Below are positions 8,877 through 19,224 of a stretch of 38,035 bases of DNA, in pieces; the first letter of the stretch is position 1; each line of letters begins with the position of its first letter. The translations under genes were made by a program, and so were the position numbers. This stretch comes from Porphyra umbilicalis (lineage: Eukaryota; Rhodophyta; Bangiophyceae; Bangiales; Bangiaceae): positions 1 through 38,035 of the forward strand of contig KV919258.1 in the NCBI GenBank assembly GCA_002049455.2, in the 5' to 3' direction. The notes beneath the pieces were generated by a model. The model had not been told where the DNA came from. It searched no databases and worked only from the letters and a program-made list of their open reading frames with translations.

Positions 8877-10145
8877 TTAAGCATTGTGATCGCCACCCCC
8901 CAGTTCCCCGTCGGCACCCTGCACCGACGGGTCCACCTCCCAGTCTGGGATGCTGCTGCGGGTAAAGCGGCGCCACGCAACGCTTAGGGACGTGAGAGCG
9001 CCGAGCTTTTCGCCCCGCACCTGCCGCAGCGGCGCCCACTCATGAGCGCGGCTGTATGCAAACGCCGCAAACAGCCACCCGTAGCACACGTAGTACACCG
9101 CCGAGCCATGGACGTACGCGTCGGTGACGGCGGGCATGAAGATGCGAATGTAGAAGTGATGTCCAACAATGATGACGCTCAGCAGCTCGCCTAGTGCCGA
9201 CAGCGTCAGGTGAGCGGCAAGCACCACCACCCGCAGCAGCACGTAGCCGACATAGGCGCACAGGGAAGCCAATTGGAAGGCGAAGAACAATCCAGGCGTG
9301 CGATTGTGCAGCACGAACAGCGGGTCGGCACCGAGCCCAATGTACACGGTGATGACGACCGCCCAGAAAGCAGCGCAAAAGGCGTCACCGACAAAGAGCA
9401 GGCGTGCGACCGTGAGATTACCGCGCACGCGCTTCCACACGCGCAGGCAGCCCAAGACGGACAACAGAGCAAACCCGTAGATCAACACGGAGGCAGCGAC
9501 GGCGCCACCGCGGGACGCCCGATTCATGCGCTCCCGCACCGCCGATGCCTGCGCCGCACCAGCCTCGAGGGCGGGTACGATGCTGGTCATTGTCTTGTTG
9601 TACACTCCGCGGCTGACCGACCCCCACTGGGCGGCCTTGTGGTCGAGCACGTCTGCCAGTGATGGAGCGGCGTAGCGTGCCTCGGTAGCCGACCGCTCCT
9701 TCTCCAGCACCCCCAACGTGGACTGGAGGGAACCAATTTGGCCCTTGAGGGCCTCCACCTTGGCGAGCATATCCGCCATTGCCGCCTGCTTGGCCAGCAC
9801 ATCGGCTTTCGCTGTCGCGAGCTCGCTCTCTCGTGCTGTGTACTCGGACTTCTCCCATTCCGCGGCGCCCAACAAGTTGTCCGCCTCAGCCGTCAGGTCG
9901 GCCTGCTTCTTGCGCAGCTCGGCCGTGGTGGCCTTGTGACGCGCCACCGTCGCGTCCGCAGCAGCAATTTTGGCCTTGAGGTCCTCCTGTAGCTGCATCA
10001 ATTGCTCCGTCGATTGCGCCGACAGATCCTCGGAGGCAGCATCATTGGCCTTTGCGGGCGCGACGCTGCCCGTGCAGACAAAGATAGTGAGCAGCGCCGC
10101 CAGCAGGACCAGAGGTAGGTGAGTAGACATGCAGCACCCAGCCAT
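8877..10145 (-). CDS. Secretory-pathway protein: coiled coil plus multi-pass membrane domain
   Basis: 422 aa, family not recognised. Residues about 5-33 form a cleavable signal peptide (MSTHLPLVLLAALLTIFV..., Ala-x-Ala near 30). Residues 40-155 are Ala/Glu/Lys/Gln-rich with regular spacing and no Pro, a long coiled coil. After a linker come hydrophobic segments at about 213-237, 249-272, 284-310, 312-328 and 347-365, then a polar tail rich in Arg and acids. NKT and NRT are possible N-glycosylation sites. The layout suggests a lumenal or extracellular coiled coil tethered to a 4- or 5-TM domain. The start is taken as the ATG at 10145 (MAGCC) or 10130 (MSTHL), because both put the signal peptide at the N-terminus; the in-frame open sequence up to 10355 has no such character. 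It converges with the kinase-like gene. Confidence 0.8.
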   Translation of the reverse strand: MAGCCMSTHLPLVLLAALLTIFVCTGSVAPAKANDAASEDLSAQSTEQLMQLQEDLKAKIAAADATVARHKATTAELRKKQADLTAEADNLLGAAEWEKSEYTARESELATAKADVLAKQAAMADMLAKVEALKGQIGSLQSTLGVLEKERSATEARYAAPSLADVLDHKAAQWGSVSRGVYNKTMTSIVPALEAGAAQASAVRERMNRASRGGAVAASVLIYGFALLSVLGCLRVWKRVRGNLTVARLLFVGDAFCAAFWAVVITVYIGLGADPLFVLHNRTPGLFFAFQLASLCAYVGYVLLRVVVLAAHLTLSALGELLSVIIVGHHFYIRIFMPAVTDAYVHGSAVYYVCYGWLFAAFAYSRAHEWAPLRQVRGEKLGALTSLSVAWRRFTRSSIPDWEVDPSVQGADGELGGGDHNA

Positions 10146-11277
10146 TCTGCCAGGGAAGCGTGTCCGCCGCCGCGGCTGAGGGTGTTGCCATCTGCTGGTA
10201 GCTACAGGCGGGGACGGTGGCGCCACCGTCCTTGGCGCCGCTACCGGAGTTAAGCCAGCCGCCGACGTAGCCACAGTTGTAATGTGTACAGACCACCACA
10301 TTGCGTCGGCCGCGCAAGAAAGGTGCGCCAGAAAGGCTCGCCTGCAGCTCGTCAACGGTCAGCCACTCGGTCGGGAGGTGTCGCACCGCCTGCCGTCGAC
10401 CGCACACCGTGAACCCGTGTACGGAAGGGTGGCGCAAGGCTGGGGGAGGTGGGGTGAATGGCGACGGCAAAAAAGGGGAGCAGGAGAGGGGAGAGGGGAC
10501 GGCGCGACCGCCGGGACGGGCGCGCGGGGACGCAGCCGCGGCGGCGTCGCAAACCCCGACCGCCACGGCTGCACACACACGGGTCAGGGATGCCAATGGT
10601 AGCGCCGACACGTGCACTGTCGTCGGAGCGTGTTGGGTGCAGCGCCCAGCCGCTCCCGGTGGGTCAGCTGTGGCGGTTGGACCTGCCCTCAGCTGTAAGA
10701 AATCGATGTCAGCGGCGTAGTGCGCCGAGCGCGATGTTATTGGCAACACAGTCTTGCAATTACCCTGTCAGTTCGTCAGTGACAGAAATTATCTATGTGA
10801 TTTTTCGTGAATACCTCCAACGAAGCGGTGTGAATGAGATTTGGTGTCAGCTCGTATGACCTACTATTGTTGCAACAATCGTGCTGGTCCCGTCGTCTCC
10901 ACCGGCATTAAGAAAGACTTCATCAGCGTGGTGGTGGGGAGAAGGTTTTCTTGAACTCAGAAGCATGTCTCAGCGTACAGTTGTGTGTAACAGATCCACC
11001 CCGTGTGACACGCCGATGGCGGGCCTGTACACGGACCAACGAAATATCAACGTCTTTTTGGCGATTTCGCACAGCTTCCGAACCGACAGTGATATGCCAC
11101 TTGATAGAATATGAGGGCACGTGTTTCACGTCTTCAAATATGGTACTGAGAACACAAGAGCATGCAAGAACTTGCACAGCTCCAACACACCCGTCTGAAC
11201 AGAACTGTTTGCTTGTTGTACCGTGTACATTTGTTGTGTATATACTTGACGCTGTTGAGCACTCCGACATCCAATTG
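10146..11277. other. Intergenic region between membrane-protein gene and tRNA-Pro
   Basis: 10146-10750 is GC-rich and open in several frames, most likely the promoter and 5' leader of the minus-strand gene. 10740-11277 is AT-richer with no coding signal. A perfect 14-bp palindrome sits at 10866-10879. No further gene seen. Confidence 0.45.
10866..10879. repeat. 14-bp perfect palindrome ATTGTTGCAACAAT
   Basis: ATTGTTGCAACAAT is self-complementary over all 14 bases and lies in an AT-richer intergenic stretch. It could be a dimeric regulator site, or chance. Confidence 0.4.
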
Positions 11278-11364
11278 GGGTGTGTGGTCTAGTGGTATGA
11301 TTCTCGCTTAGGGAGCTTCGGTGTAAATTGCGAGAGGTCCCGCGTTCAATTCGCGGCACACCCC
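11278..11364 (+). tRNA. trnP-AGG: tRNA-Pro (anticodon AGG) with a 15-nt intron
   Basis: Full cloverleaf. The acceptor GGGTGTG (11278-11284) pairs with CACACCC (11357-11363), with discriminator C at 11364. The B-box-like T arm is CCGCG-TTCAATT-CGCGG. The anticodon stem CTCGC (11303-11307) pairs with GCGAG (11330-11334). The anticodon AGG is at 11310-11312. The internal A box (TG GTCTAGTGGTATGA) matches eukaryotic tRNA-Pro. Between G37 (11313) and T38 (11329) sit 15 extra bases, at the canonical nuclear intron position; without them the tRNA is 72 nt, the normal length. CCA is not encoded, as expected for a nuclear gene. Confidence 0.95.
11314..11328 (+). other. tRNA intron (canonical position 37/38)
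   Basis: The 15 bases AGCTTCGGTGTAAAT interrupt the anticodon loop directly 3' of G37. Removal by the tRNA splicing endonuclease would leave the standard seven-base loop TTAGGGT. Confidence 0.85.
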
Positions 11365-11374
11365 GGATGTCATC

Positions 11375-11389
11375 TTTTTAAACTTTTTT
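11375..11389 (+). terminator. RNA polymerase III terminator
   Basis: Two T-runs, T5 at 11375-11379 and T6 at 11384-11389, begin 11 bases after the mature tRNA 3' end, the usual Pol III stop signal with a back-up. Confidence 0.85.
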
Positions 11390-12716
11390 GGTTGACAACC
11401 AATATCTGCAACTCGAGTGGTGGATCCAGCAATGAGGTGCAAAGCGCAGTGGCTTCCAGCTGCGGCTACAGCGCCTACGGCAGTCTTTCAGAGAGGGGTG
11501 GTGCCGCTACCACTTCGCACATGCTGTTCCCTGTGTTTCTTCCTCTTTGCACAGATACTTCCCACCGCCAGGCGCGGGCACACCACTAAACACGCCTGCG
11601 AACAGGTCACCCATCACACTGCGTGCGGCACTTGCACAGCACAACACCAGCAAACATTAAAGAAGGCGCGAAGCGCAACGAACAGCCTCGGAGCATGCAC
11701 CCCCAAAACGCCTGGGCAAGGCAAGCGCCACAGAGAAACAACAAGCGCTCGACACATCGGGACCGCGGACGCCCGACCGCCCGCCGTCCGACGCGGCTGG
11801 TGCCGTGCCCCGCGCCGCCGCCGCCGCAGTGCGGCGGTGCCGGCGGCCGCCCCGGTGGCAGTGACGGCGGCAGCGACGGCGGCGCCGCCGCCGCCGATGC
11901 AGCGCCACTCGCGGTGCGGGGGGGGGGGGGGATTGAGGGGCGGGGGGGTAGGGGGTACGGATTGCACCGCCCCCACAGACGGCAACGCGACGCCCGAGGG
12001 CGAGGGGCCGCAGCGCGCCGCGCCACCGGACGACGCGCGCGGCGCCACCGCCGCGCACGTTGCCGCAGGTGCGCTGTGCGTGTCCGACTCCGCCCCCTCC
12101 TGTGGCGCGGCCGTGGCTGCCCAGCTACACACGGGGGGGACACGCTGCGCGCTGCGTCGGCGGCGGCGTCGGCGGCGGCACCCCCAGCCGCGCCGTCGCC
12201 GGCCAGTGACCACCCATCGGCGGCCGCGGCGGCGGCGGCGCCCGCCACCGGCGGCAGGTCGCGCGCGCCGTCGTCCGTGCGCCCGTGCCAGACGACGCGC
12301 CGCCGCCACGGGCAAATGCGCCGCTGCCGCCACGCGTAAGGGCTGGGGGGCGCCCCCCCCCCCCGACCCCCCCTCCCAGTGACCGCCTACCGCGGCGCCG
12401 CACGCCGCCCTGTAATTGGCGCCGTCGACGCTGGCGGGCGAGCGCCGCGCGCCAGTCGTCGCCACCAGCCACAGCGGTGGGCGTGGCCGACGGCGGCCGC
12501 GTCGCCGCCGCCCGCCCCGCGCACCCGGTCCGCGTGCCACCCGACGCCGACCCGCGCGTGCGACGGCGACCGCAGCGGCCATCCCCCCGACCGTGACCTC
12601 ACCGTCCCCGCCCACGATGGTCACATCACCGCGGCTCCGTCGACCCTCAGAGCCGCCGCCGCCGCGGCGGCCGACGCGGCGAGACGCACCGCCACCGCTC
12701 GCCGCAGCCGCAGGGC

Positions 12717-12734
12717 GGGGGGGGGGGGGGGGGG
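12717..12734 (+). repeat. Poly-G run, 18 bases
   Basis: Eighteen consecutive G in a G-rich context (more long G-runs at about 11919-11931 and 12851-12900). A G-quadruplex is likely, and the length is unreliable in any assembly. Confidence 0.8.
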
Positions 12735-13703
12735 AGGGTGCACCGCCGGCGGCAATGCCGACGCCACCCCCGTCGCCGGCGTGGGTGGAGGCGGCAGAGG
12801 CGCCGCCGCTCGCGACTCTTGAGTCATCGACGGCCGGTGGCGGTGGTGGTGGGGGGGGGCGGTGGGCGGCGTCGGAGGTGGGGGCGGGGGGGGGGGGGGC
12901 GGCCGCGCCGCCGCGGCGGGCGCCCGCCCGGGCGTGGCGGGCGGTCCCGCCGGCGCCCCCGCCACAAGGGTGAAGAACAAAGCGCCGCGGCATCCACCGC
13001 CGACGCAAACTTTCGTACGGGTCCGAAAGTAAACACACACACGCAGGTACACACACAATTTTGGCCATGCCTGCGGCGCGCACGCGGGCCAGAACGCCCT
13101 GAGGACGCCCTCCAGTTTCCAACTTTGCTGCTGGTCCGACAAACCCAACCACCTTTGCTGCCAAAACAATGCGATCATGCCCACCGCCAGGCCCGCGTCA
13201 AAGCCCTCGACCAAATGATCTGGCCATCGTGGCACTTTTCATGATGGGAGCACCCAATGTAAGCGACACGTTTGTGATGATCTCTCGTCCGTCATACCAA
13301 TGAAGACGCAAACCGCTTCATGCTCACCGGCCCCACGGCCCGCTGCACAAACAAACTGCATACGGACTCTGCAGACCCCATATGAAAGCATTCTACGACA
13401 AAACACACGACGAGGAACGCTCGAGAGACGCCTACGACCCAGACAAAGACGGCTAGGCCTCGCAACCGAGATTCGTGCACGATCGCGGGGCGTTCGTTGA
13501 CATCATGCCATGCCATGATGGCATGGCTTCTGGGACCCTTCCGGGCAACGTTGCGCAAGTGACCGTTCCCGCAACCAATAGGATCACGTTTTCGGCTCGA
13601 TTTGAAAATCTGGTGGCCGGCAGATTGAAATGCAACACACATTTTCACGCGTGCGCACACATTTTAGTTTTGGCCATCCTGACAAGTACAGCCTTGTAAC
13701 CTC

Positions 13704-13880
13704 GGCTGGATATTGCAGTCTCCCCAATTTTGGCCGATCCCGACATGAACACCTGCGAAGAACAGATGCACGACAGCCATCCATCCGGCCGGATACGACC
13801 TCTGCACCAATCAGAAGTTGTATGGACTGTAGGTTGTTCTGGTCCGGATCGGCCAGAATCGGGAAGACTGCAATAGCTGT
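13704..13880. repeat. Imperfect fold-back element, about 50-bp arms
   Basis: The left arm (13704-13753, containing TATTGCAGTCTCCCCAATTT) and the right arm (13831-13880) are imperfect reverse complements of each other, roughly 80% by eye. The best block (TATTGCAGTCT.CCC.ATT.TGGCCGATCC) is almost identical. The spacer is about 77 bp. This resembles a MITE or other hairpin element; no clear target duplication seen. Confidence 0.6.
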
Positions 13881-13999
13881 CGCCCAAACCACCTTTTGAT
13901 TGCGCTCTCTCTACACCGCCGCCACTGCTCCTCCCTACCGCCACCGCCTCGGCTCATTCCCCATCGAGTTTGCACCTACGCATGTCGGGGTGACCCACG

Positions 14000-15754
14000 T
14001 CACGCCGCCGCAGCGCCCACCGGCAGGCCGCGGCGCCACCGGCAGCAGCGCCACCCCATGACAACAACAGACACCCCCCAAACGCCCCCCGCCCTGCCCT
14101 CCCCCCCCCCCCCCCGCCCCCCTCTACGCCTACTCCCTGTCGGGCCCAAACGCCTCAAGGAGCGCCGCCCTCTGCCACACGACGCGGAGGAGCCCCCCCT
14201 GCACGCGCCCATTGATGCACCCCCCCCCAGGTGGCCGACGAGCAAACTCCCCCGCCCCGCCTCCCCCGCCGCCGCAACGCGCACGAGCGCCCCCCCCGTG
14301 GTCGGCCGCGTCTGCCGCAGCGGCGAGCCGCCGAGCAACACGCGGAGGCCGTCGGGGGGCGGCACGACGCCCGCCTCCACAGCCGTCTCGTTGTGGGGGA
14401 GGCCCGGCGCCTCCCACACGCGCGCCGCCAGGGTGGCCGTGTCGAGGACCACCCACCGGTCCACGTCGGCGAGGCGCCGGCGCCCTGCCGCCGGTGGAGG
14501 TGGCGGCACCGCCCCGAGGCCGGGCACCCTGCTGCCGCGGGCCGTGGCGGTGGCGACCGCCGCAGCGGCGGCGGCAGCGTCGGCCGGCGGCAACGCTGCC
14601 GGCGGCGCCGCCGCGGCCGCGTCCATGGAGCCCGGCACGTAGGCACAGAGGAAGCGCTCCCCATCGTCAAATGTGCCAAACGGGAGGGAGAGGAGGCCCG
14701 CCGCCGCCGCAGCCGTGCCGCGGTGCATGGACACCCACGCGGGCACGGTGGTGTACAGGGTCGGGACGGACCACAGCTCCGTGGCGCCACCCCCATCCTG
14801 CTGGCGGCGGAGGAGGTAGAGCGTGTGGCCCCGCGCAACGAGGGTCAGCGACGCGGGGCCGCCCGCACTCGCCGCCGGCGGCGTGCCCGTCGGCACGATG
14901 CGGGACCAGCCGGTGCCCGCGGCGCCGCCGAGGCCGTAGCGCCACAGGCGCACGCCGGCGCCGCCATCGCCGGTATGCGACGTTGCCAGAACCAGCGAGC
15001 CGAGGGCGGGCGCATACGCGAGCGCCGCCCCCGCGTCCGCGTCCGCCATTGCCGTCGCGCACGGGGCGGGCGCGTCAGTGGGGCACGCCGCCGGCGCGGG
15101 GGGCGGGTACACCCCTCCCCCCGCCAGCTGCGTCCAGCGCCCCGTCCGGTCGAAGTCGGTCGCCCGCGGCGGCGCATACTCGTAGAGCCCGTCCGACGCG
15201 CGGCTGGGCGGCGCCACACGGGTGCCGCCCCATAACCAAAGGCGGCCGCCCCCCACGCCCGCCGCGTCGGAAGCGGTGGCGGCGCCCGCCACGGCGGGCG
15301 GTGGCATGGCGCCGCCCGCGCGGGCGCCGCCCCGGTTGGCCACCCCAACGGTCGTCCAGTAGCCTTCAGACGGGTTCCACAACCGAAACTCGGTCGCGAC
15401 CGGGTTGTCTTGCGGCATGAGCAGCGCGTAGAAGCCGGCGGGTGTCGCCCATGACGCCACATCGTCGGACACGGGCGCGTCGCCGTCGGCGCCGCCGCCG
15501 CCGCGGGGGCGGCCAGAGCGACCCGCCGCCGCTGCCGCGTCGGCGGCAGCGTCGGCCGCCGCCCCGGCGGCCGACTCGAGGGTGCCCCCGAGGTAGGCCC
15601 ACTCCCACGGCACCGTGGCGGACGGCCGGGCGGGCGCCCCACCAACGGCGGCGGGGAGGGCGGCGGCGAGGAGGGTGGCCGCGGCGGCGGCAGCAGTAGT
15701 GGCGGCGGCGCCACTGGCACGACGGCGCCGCGGCAGCCGGCCGGTCGGCGCCAT
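14000..15754 (-). CDS. Secreted or membrane-anchored kelch-like beta-propeller protein
   Basis: 584 aa. Start ATG at 15754 (context GCCGCCATGG on the plus strand). Residues 8-42 are basic, then strongly hydrophobic Ala/Leu-rich: a signal peptide or anchor. The body has kelch-type elements: EWAYLGGTLES near the start of the mature part, FRLWNPSEGYWTTVG, GGRLWLWGGTRV with LYEYAPP and RWTQLAGGGVYPP, SLVLATSHTGDGGAGVRLWRY, LYLLRRQQDGG..ELWSVP, and WVVLDTATLAARVWEAPGL with LLGGSPL. Kelch blades typically carry a Gly-Gly pair and a Trp in this spacing. Long Ala-rich loops interrupt it. The last 90 or so residues are Arg/Gly-rich low complexity next to a poly-C run at 14101-14115, so the true C-terminus may be altered by a frame error or a missed intron. 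Substrate and role unknown; a cell-wall or extracellular matrix role is possible. Confidence 0.7.
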   Translation of the reverse strand: MAPTGRLPRRRRASGAAATTAAAAAATLLAAALPAAVGGAPARPSATVPWEWAYLGGTLESAAGAAADAAADAAAAAGRSGRPRGGGGADGDAPVSDDVASWATPAGFYALLMPQDNPVATEFRLWNPSEGYWTTVGVANRGGARAGGAMPPPAVAGAATASDAAGVGGGRLWLWGGTRVAPPSRASDGLYEYAPPRATDFDRTGRWTQLAGGGVYPPPAPAACPTDAPAPCATAMADADAGAALAYAPALGSLVLATSHTGDGGAGVRLWRYGLGGAAGTGWSRIVPTGTPPAASAGGPASLTLVARGHTLYLLRRQQDGGGATELWSVPTLYTTVPAWVSMHRGTAAAAAGLLSLPFGTFDDGERFLCAYVPGSMDAAAAAPPAALPPADAAAAAAAVATATARGSRVPGLGAVPPPPPAAGRRRLADVDRWVVLDTATLAARVWEAPGLPHNETAVEAGVVPPPDGLRVLLGGSPLRQTRPTTGGALVRVAAAGEAGRGSLLVGHLGGGASMGACRGGSSASCGRGRRSLRRLGPTGSRRRGGRGGGGEGRAGGVWGVSVVVMGWRCCRWRRGLPVGAAAA

Positions 15755-18700
15755 GGCAGCGGCGAGCGCAGCGGCGGGGTGGCGCGGGCGCGACGGGCGT
15801 CGGCGCCAGCGGCGTCAGGGGGAGGGGTGGGCAGCAGGAGCTTCGAACGGGCAGACGCACCAGCTGCACGCGCGCCGTCGAGGAGCAGGAGTGGCAGAGG
15901 CACCGATGGGGGTTGGTTGGCGGGCGGCGCGCGGGTGCCCCCGGCGTGAAGAAGGGCCGCAGGACCCCCACCAGGGGGACCCCCGCCGCCACGCGCGGGG
16001 CACCCCACGGGCGGGCCCGCGGCGCCTGCGTGCAATTCCGCTACACTGGGCGGCGGCGGCGGCAGCGGCGGCAGTCGCCACCCGGGGCGGACCACACGCG
16101 TGGCCGGCGGGGACGGCGCGGCGCCGAGGACCTCGGCGGGGCCCCGCGCGCCGCCGCCCCGACCCGTCGACGCGTGACGTGGCCGGCAGCTCAGACGGCG
16201 CGGTGGGGCGGCGGGCGCGCGCGCGCGGTCACTGCTCTGGCCGCGCCGCCGCCGCCGCCGCCGCCGACCACAGATTGCTGGCGCAACGGCACGTAGCGCG
16301 GGGCGGCGCGACGGGCCGCGGCGGCCGCAGTAGGACGGTTCATTAAGTCGGAACGGGGGGGGTCGAAAAGCCCCTGTTGGGGTCAAACGGGCCGGTTCGA
16401 CACCCCCGTAACGACCGCATTGAACTGGCCTAGTGGGGGCGGCGTGGCGGCGGTGGCGGAAGCCGATGGCCGCCAGTTCCCCGCCCCCGTCCCCCCGCCT
16501 CCCGCCCCCGCCGACGCGGTCGCCCGCACGCACCCACCGGCGCGTGCCGCGGCGGCGGCGGCGGGCCCCTGGGGTGCCGGCACGGGCGGCACCGTGCCGT
16601 GACTGTGCCGCCGCGGCTCCCCCGCGGTGCTCCCCCGCCCCGACGCTCGGCGCGGCGGGTGGCGGGGCACGCGAGCGGGCGGCGCCGGTGGCGGGGCACG
16701 CCGGCGGGCGGCTCTGCGGGGACGGCCCAAGGGGCGGCCTGGAAACGGGCGGCACTGGCGGGTGGCGGTCCCTCGGCCGCGCACGGCGGCGCGCCGCTAG
16801 GCCAGTGTGCGCGACCGGCCGCGCGCGTCACTGCGCGGGCGCCGGGAGGTGCGGGGGGGGGGTGGGGTTGGGGTGGGGGGGACCTCGAGACCACGTCGGG
16901 CCCGACGCAGCGCAGTGGGGACCACGCCGGGCCGACAGGCACAGGGCGAGCCACGGGGGTCGACGCGGCAGAGATCCGACCTCAAAAAATAGCACTGCGG
17001 CACCGCATCCAACGTCGGGACTTCGTACAACGCTTACGCACCCCGGATTCGTAAGAGCAAGCCCAGCGGTTCGCACCAACACTGTAATGTGGTAATTTCT
17101 TTAATAATCGTGGCGTGAAGTGAGTGGCTCCCCGATAATATGGTGCCCGCGACGATCGTCGTGCTCCAGCGGTGTGCGCACCATATCGCAGAATGTTATG
17201 CTGACTTTTTCGTATCAATGTGCACATTCCATCCAATGGTGGCCTGCTTGTACACAATACAGTCTTTCTCCAATGCTGTCCACCCTCTATGGCGATCGTA
17301 CGACCAGAAAGTAGCCCACATTTTTTGTGCAGAAGATGATGATCGGGAGCCACGATCGCCGTTGATTGTACCGTAGAGGCCGGTCGACCGCGATCGTTGC
17401 TATCCCCCCCTGGACAAGAACGGAAGCGACAAGAATGGAGAAAGACTGTATAGGAGGCCTTGATGGCGTCCTACCGCACTTCGCAGGCCCGAGCAGGCCG
17501 CCCCCCCCCAGCCACGCGGGTCGAGGAAGCCCCCGGACTCCGGCTTGGAGTCCGCTGCGGGTGGCGCACACGCCGCAAAACGGCTGTGATTGCGCCGCTG
17601 CAGCGCGGCCCTCAGTTGACCGCTCCCAACTGCAGCATCTTGGAGCCCGCCCTACGGGAAAAGCCGGGCGGAAGACCAACATCATCTAAAAGAAACCGGC
17701 ATACTCGACTCACTATGCCTGTTTTGTGGCACCCGTTGGGGATCGACTGTCGTCCACCGCTCACCGTCGCTCACCGGTGAGGGCCGGTGCACCGTCGCCT
17801 GCTGCTCCCCACCTCCTATCTCATTGGACAAGGAGAGGGGCTCAACAAGGGCCGTCAGAGAACCACGACGCCCCACCTACACACTCAATCCGACCATCAC
17901 GCCCCCCCCAAAACCACCCTCACCCCTCATGAGCTCATTCGCCCACCGCTCGCCTTCCCACTGCTGTAGTCACCTCTCCTCCCATCCACGCGACCATGGC
18001 GCCCCCGGCCGTCGACACGCTGTCTGTCGACTAAAGGTCCATCCCTTATAGCCCTACGGGAAATGCCGGATCAAAAAAGCTCCACTTTGAGGAGTTGGGA
18101 ATTCGAAAAATCCCGCTCGGCTGGAAATTGAGGTTGAGACTGAGGCCGGCTCCTCATTGGCCTGATGATCAAAAAAGCTCAATGAATGAGACTCTGGAAA
18201 GGGCCTGTGAGGCACCCTAACGGATTAGGTGGCTGCCATTGATTCGATTGAGCGGCTGTCGTTGCTCCAGGCACATAGATCTGGCGAATAGCATGCACGT
18301 ATGGCAGATCCCTAAAAAATGGGCACACCTCGTTTTCCCGACGCGGCGGGGAAAAACGTGCTGTCAGCAAACGTGCGGGACGCTCGGCCAATGACATTCG
18401 CGCATCAGTGGACCGTTGAGAACGGTGGCAACATCTCACGTGGTCATCCTTGGGCAGTTTCGTGCAAGGGCAAACAAATGAGGTCACGAGGCCATTCCGG
18501 GGGAGCGGCCCGCAGCCGTCCGTTTGAGAATGTCACTCGAAGGCCCCTACGTCTTTTTGCATCCCAGGGCTGCCAGGCCAGCTCCAGAGACCTCGCAGCC
18601 GGCGCCCGTTTCGCGTAGCCCTCAGGACGAGGCTGACTTTGGTCGGCCCCTCCACGTATTTTGCTGAGTGACTCCTCTTTTTGCAGGTCTGTACGACTTG

Positions 18701-19224
18701 TCCCAATCCGATGTCCCGGCTCCCACAGTTTGCACGTCGCGGGGGGGCCCTTGTTCTTTGTGGCTATCGCAGCGTCGTCGTGCCCCGTCTCGTCCTTCCC
18801 TCCACGCCGTGGCCCCCACCGCCCGACTGGACCACCCGTACGAAGGGGCACCTGGCGATGCTGTCAAGCGATGATGGTCATCGCCGTAACCCCATCGGCC
18901 CACCTCGTCAAACCTCACCGCAGACGACGTTCTCACCTGGGGCCGGCGTCGGTCTTTCCTCTACACTCGGGGGCCGAATCAGACGTCCGTTGGGCCTGTC
19001 ATACTCACCTGTGCCATCTTCCCTCGCCCTCCGCTCGTCCTCGACGTCAACGGGACGGCCTCACTCGCCCTCAACTCCCCCCCCCGCCCTCCCATCCTCC
19101 CCGTCGGCAACGTGACGGCCTTCCTTACCACCGGGGGCTTCTCCTCCCGCCCTCCCAGCGTGTCGTGGACGTGGACGCGGCCGCATGGTCTGTCTGGACG
19201 CGGCGGCACCGGCGGGCGTGCCCG
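15755..19224. other. Gene-free stretch between kelch-like gene and minisatellite
   Basis: 15755-17000 is very GC-rich (probable promoter of the kelch-like gene, then low-complexity DNA). 17000-18200 is AT-richer with only short frames; a 9-bp inverted repeat ATATGGTGC/GCACCATAT lies at 17138-17186. A 14-base direct repeat GATCAAAAAAGCTC occurs at 18069 and 18167. 18660-19220 has open frames continuing into the minisatellite, but no domain. No gene recognised. Confidence 0.45.

Larger units (their letters stand above)
11390..13999. other. Low-complexity GC-rich region with fold-back element
   Basis: 11700-13000 is extremely GC-rich, made of GCC/GGC iterations, with open frames of several hundred codons on both strands that are all Ala/Arg/Pro/Gly. 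None shows a recognisable domain. An Ala/Ser/Pro-rich exon on the minus strand cannot be excluded. 13000-13900 is closer to average composition, without a gene, and holds the inverted repeat at 13704-13880. Confidence 0.5.

Noticed and set aside
10042..10749. 235-codon minus-strand frame upstream of the membrane-protein gene
   Set aside because: It overlaps the signal peptide of the better-supported gene in another frame and has no recognisable domain; probably 5' leader.
11614..13164. 516-codon minus-strand frame, Ala/Arg/Gly/Pro-rich
   Set aside because: GCC/GGC low complexity keeps every frame open; no motif, and long G-runs would shift frame between individuals. Kept only as a possible low-complexity exon.
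14845..16755. 636-codon minus-strand frame overlapping the kelch-like gene
   Set aside because: It overlaps the kelch-like reading frame, which shows signal peptide and blade motifs, and is a Pro/Arg/Ala shadow.
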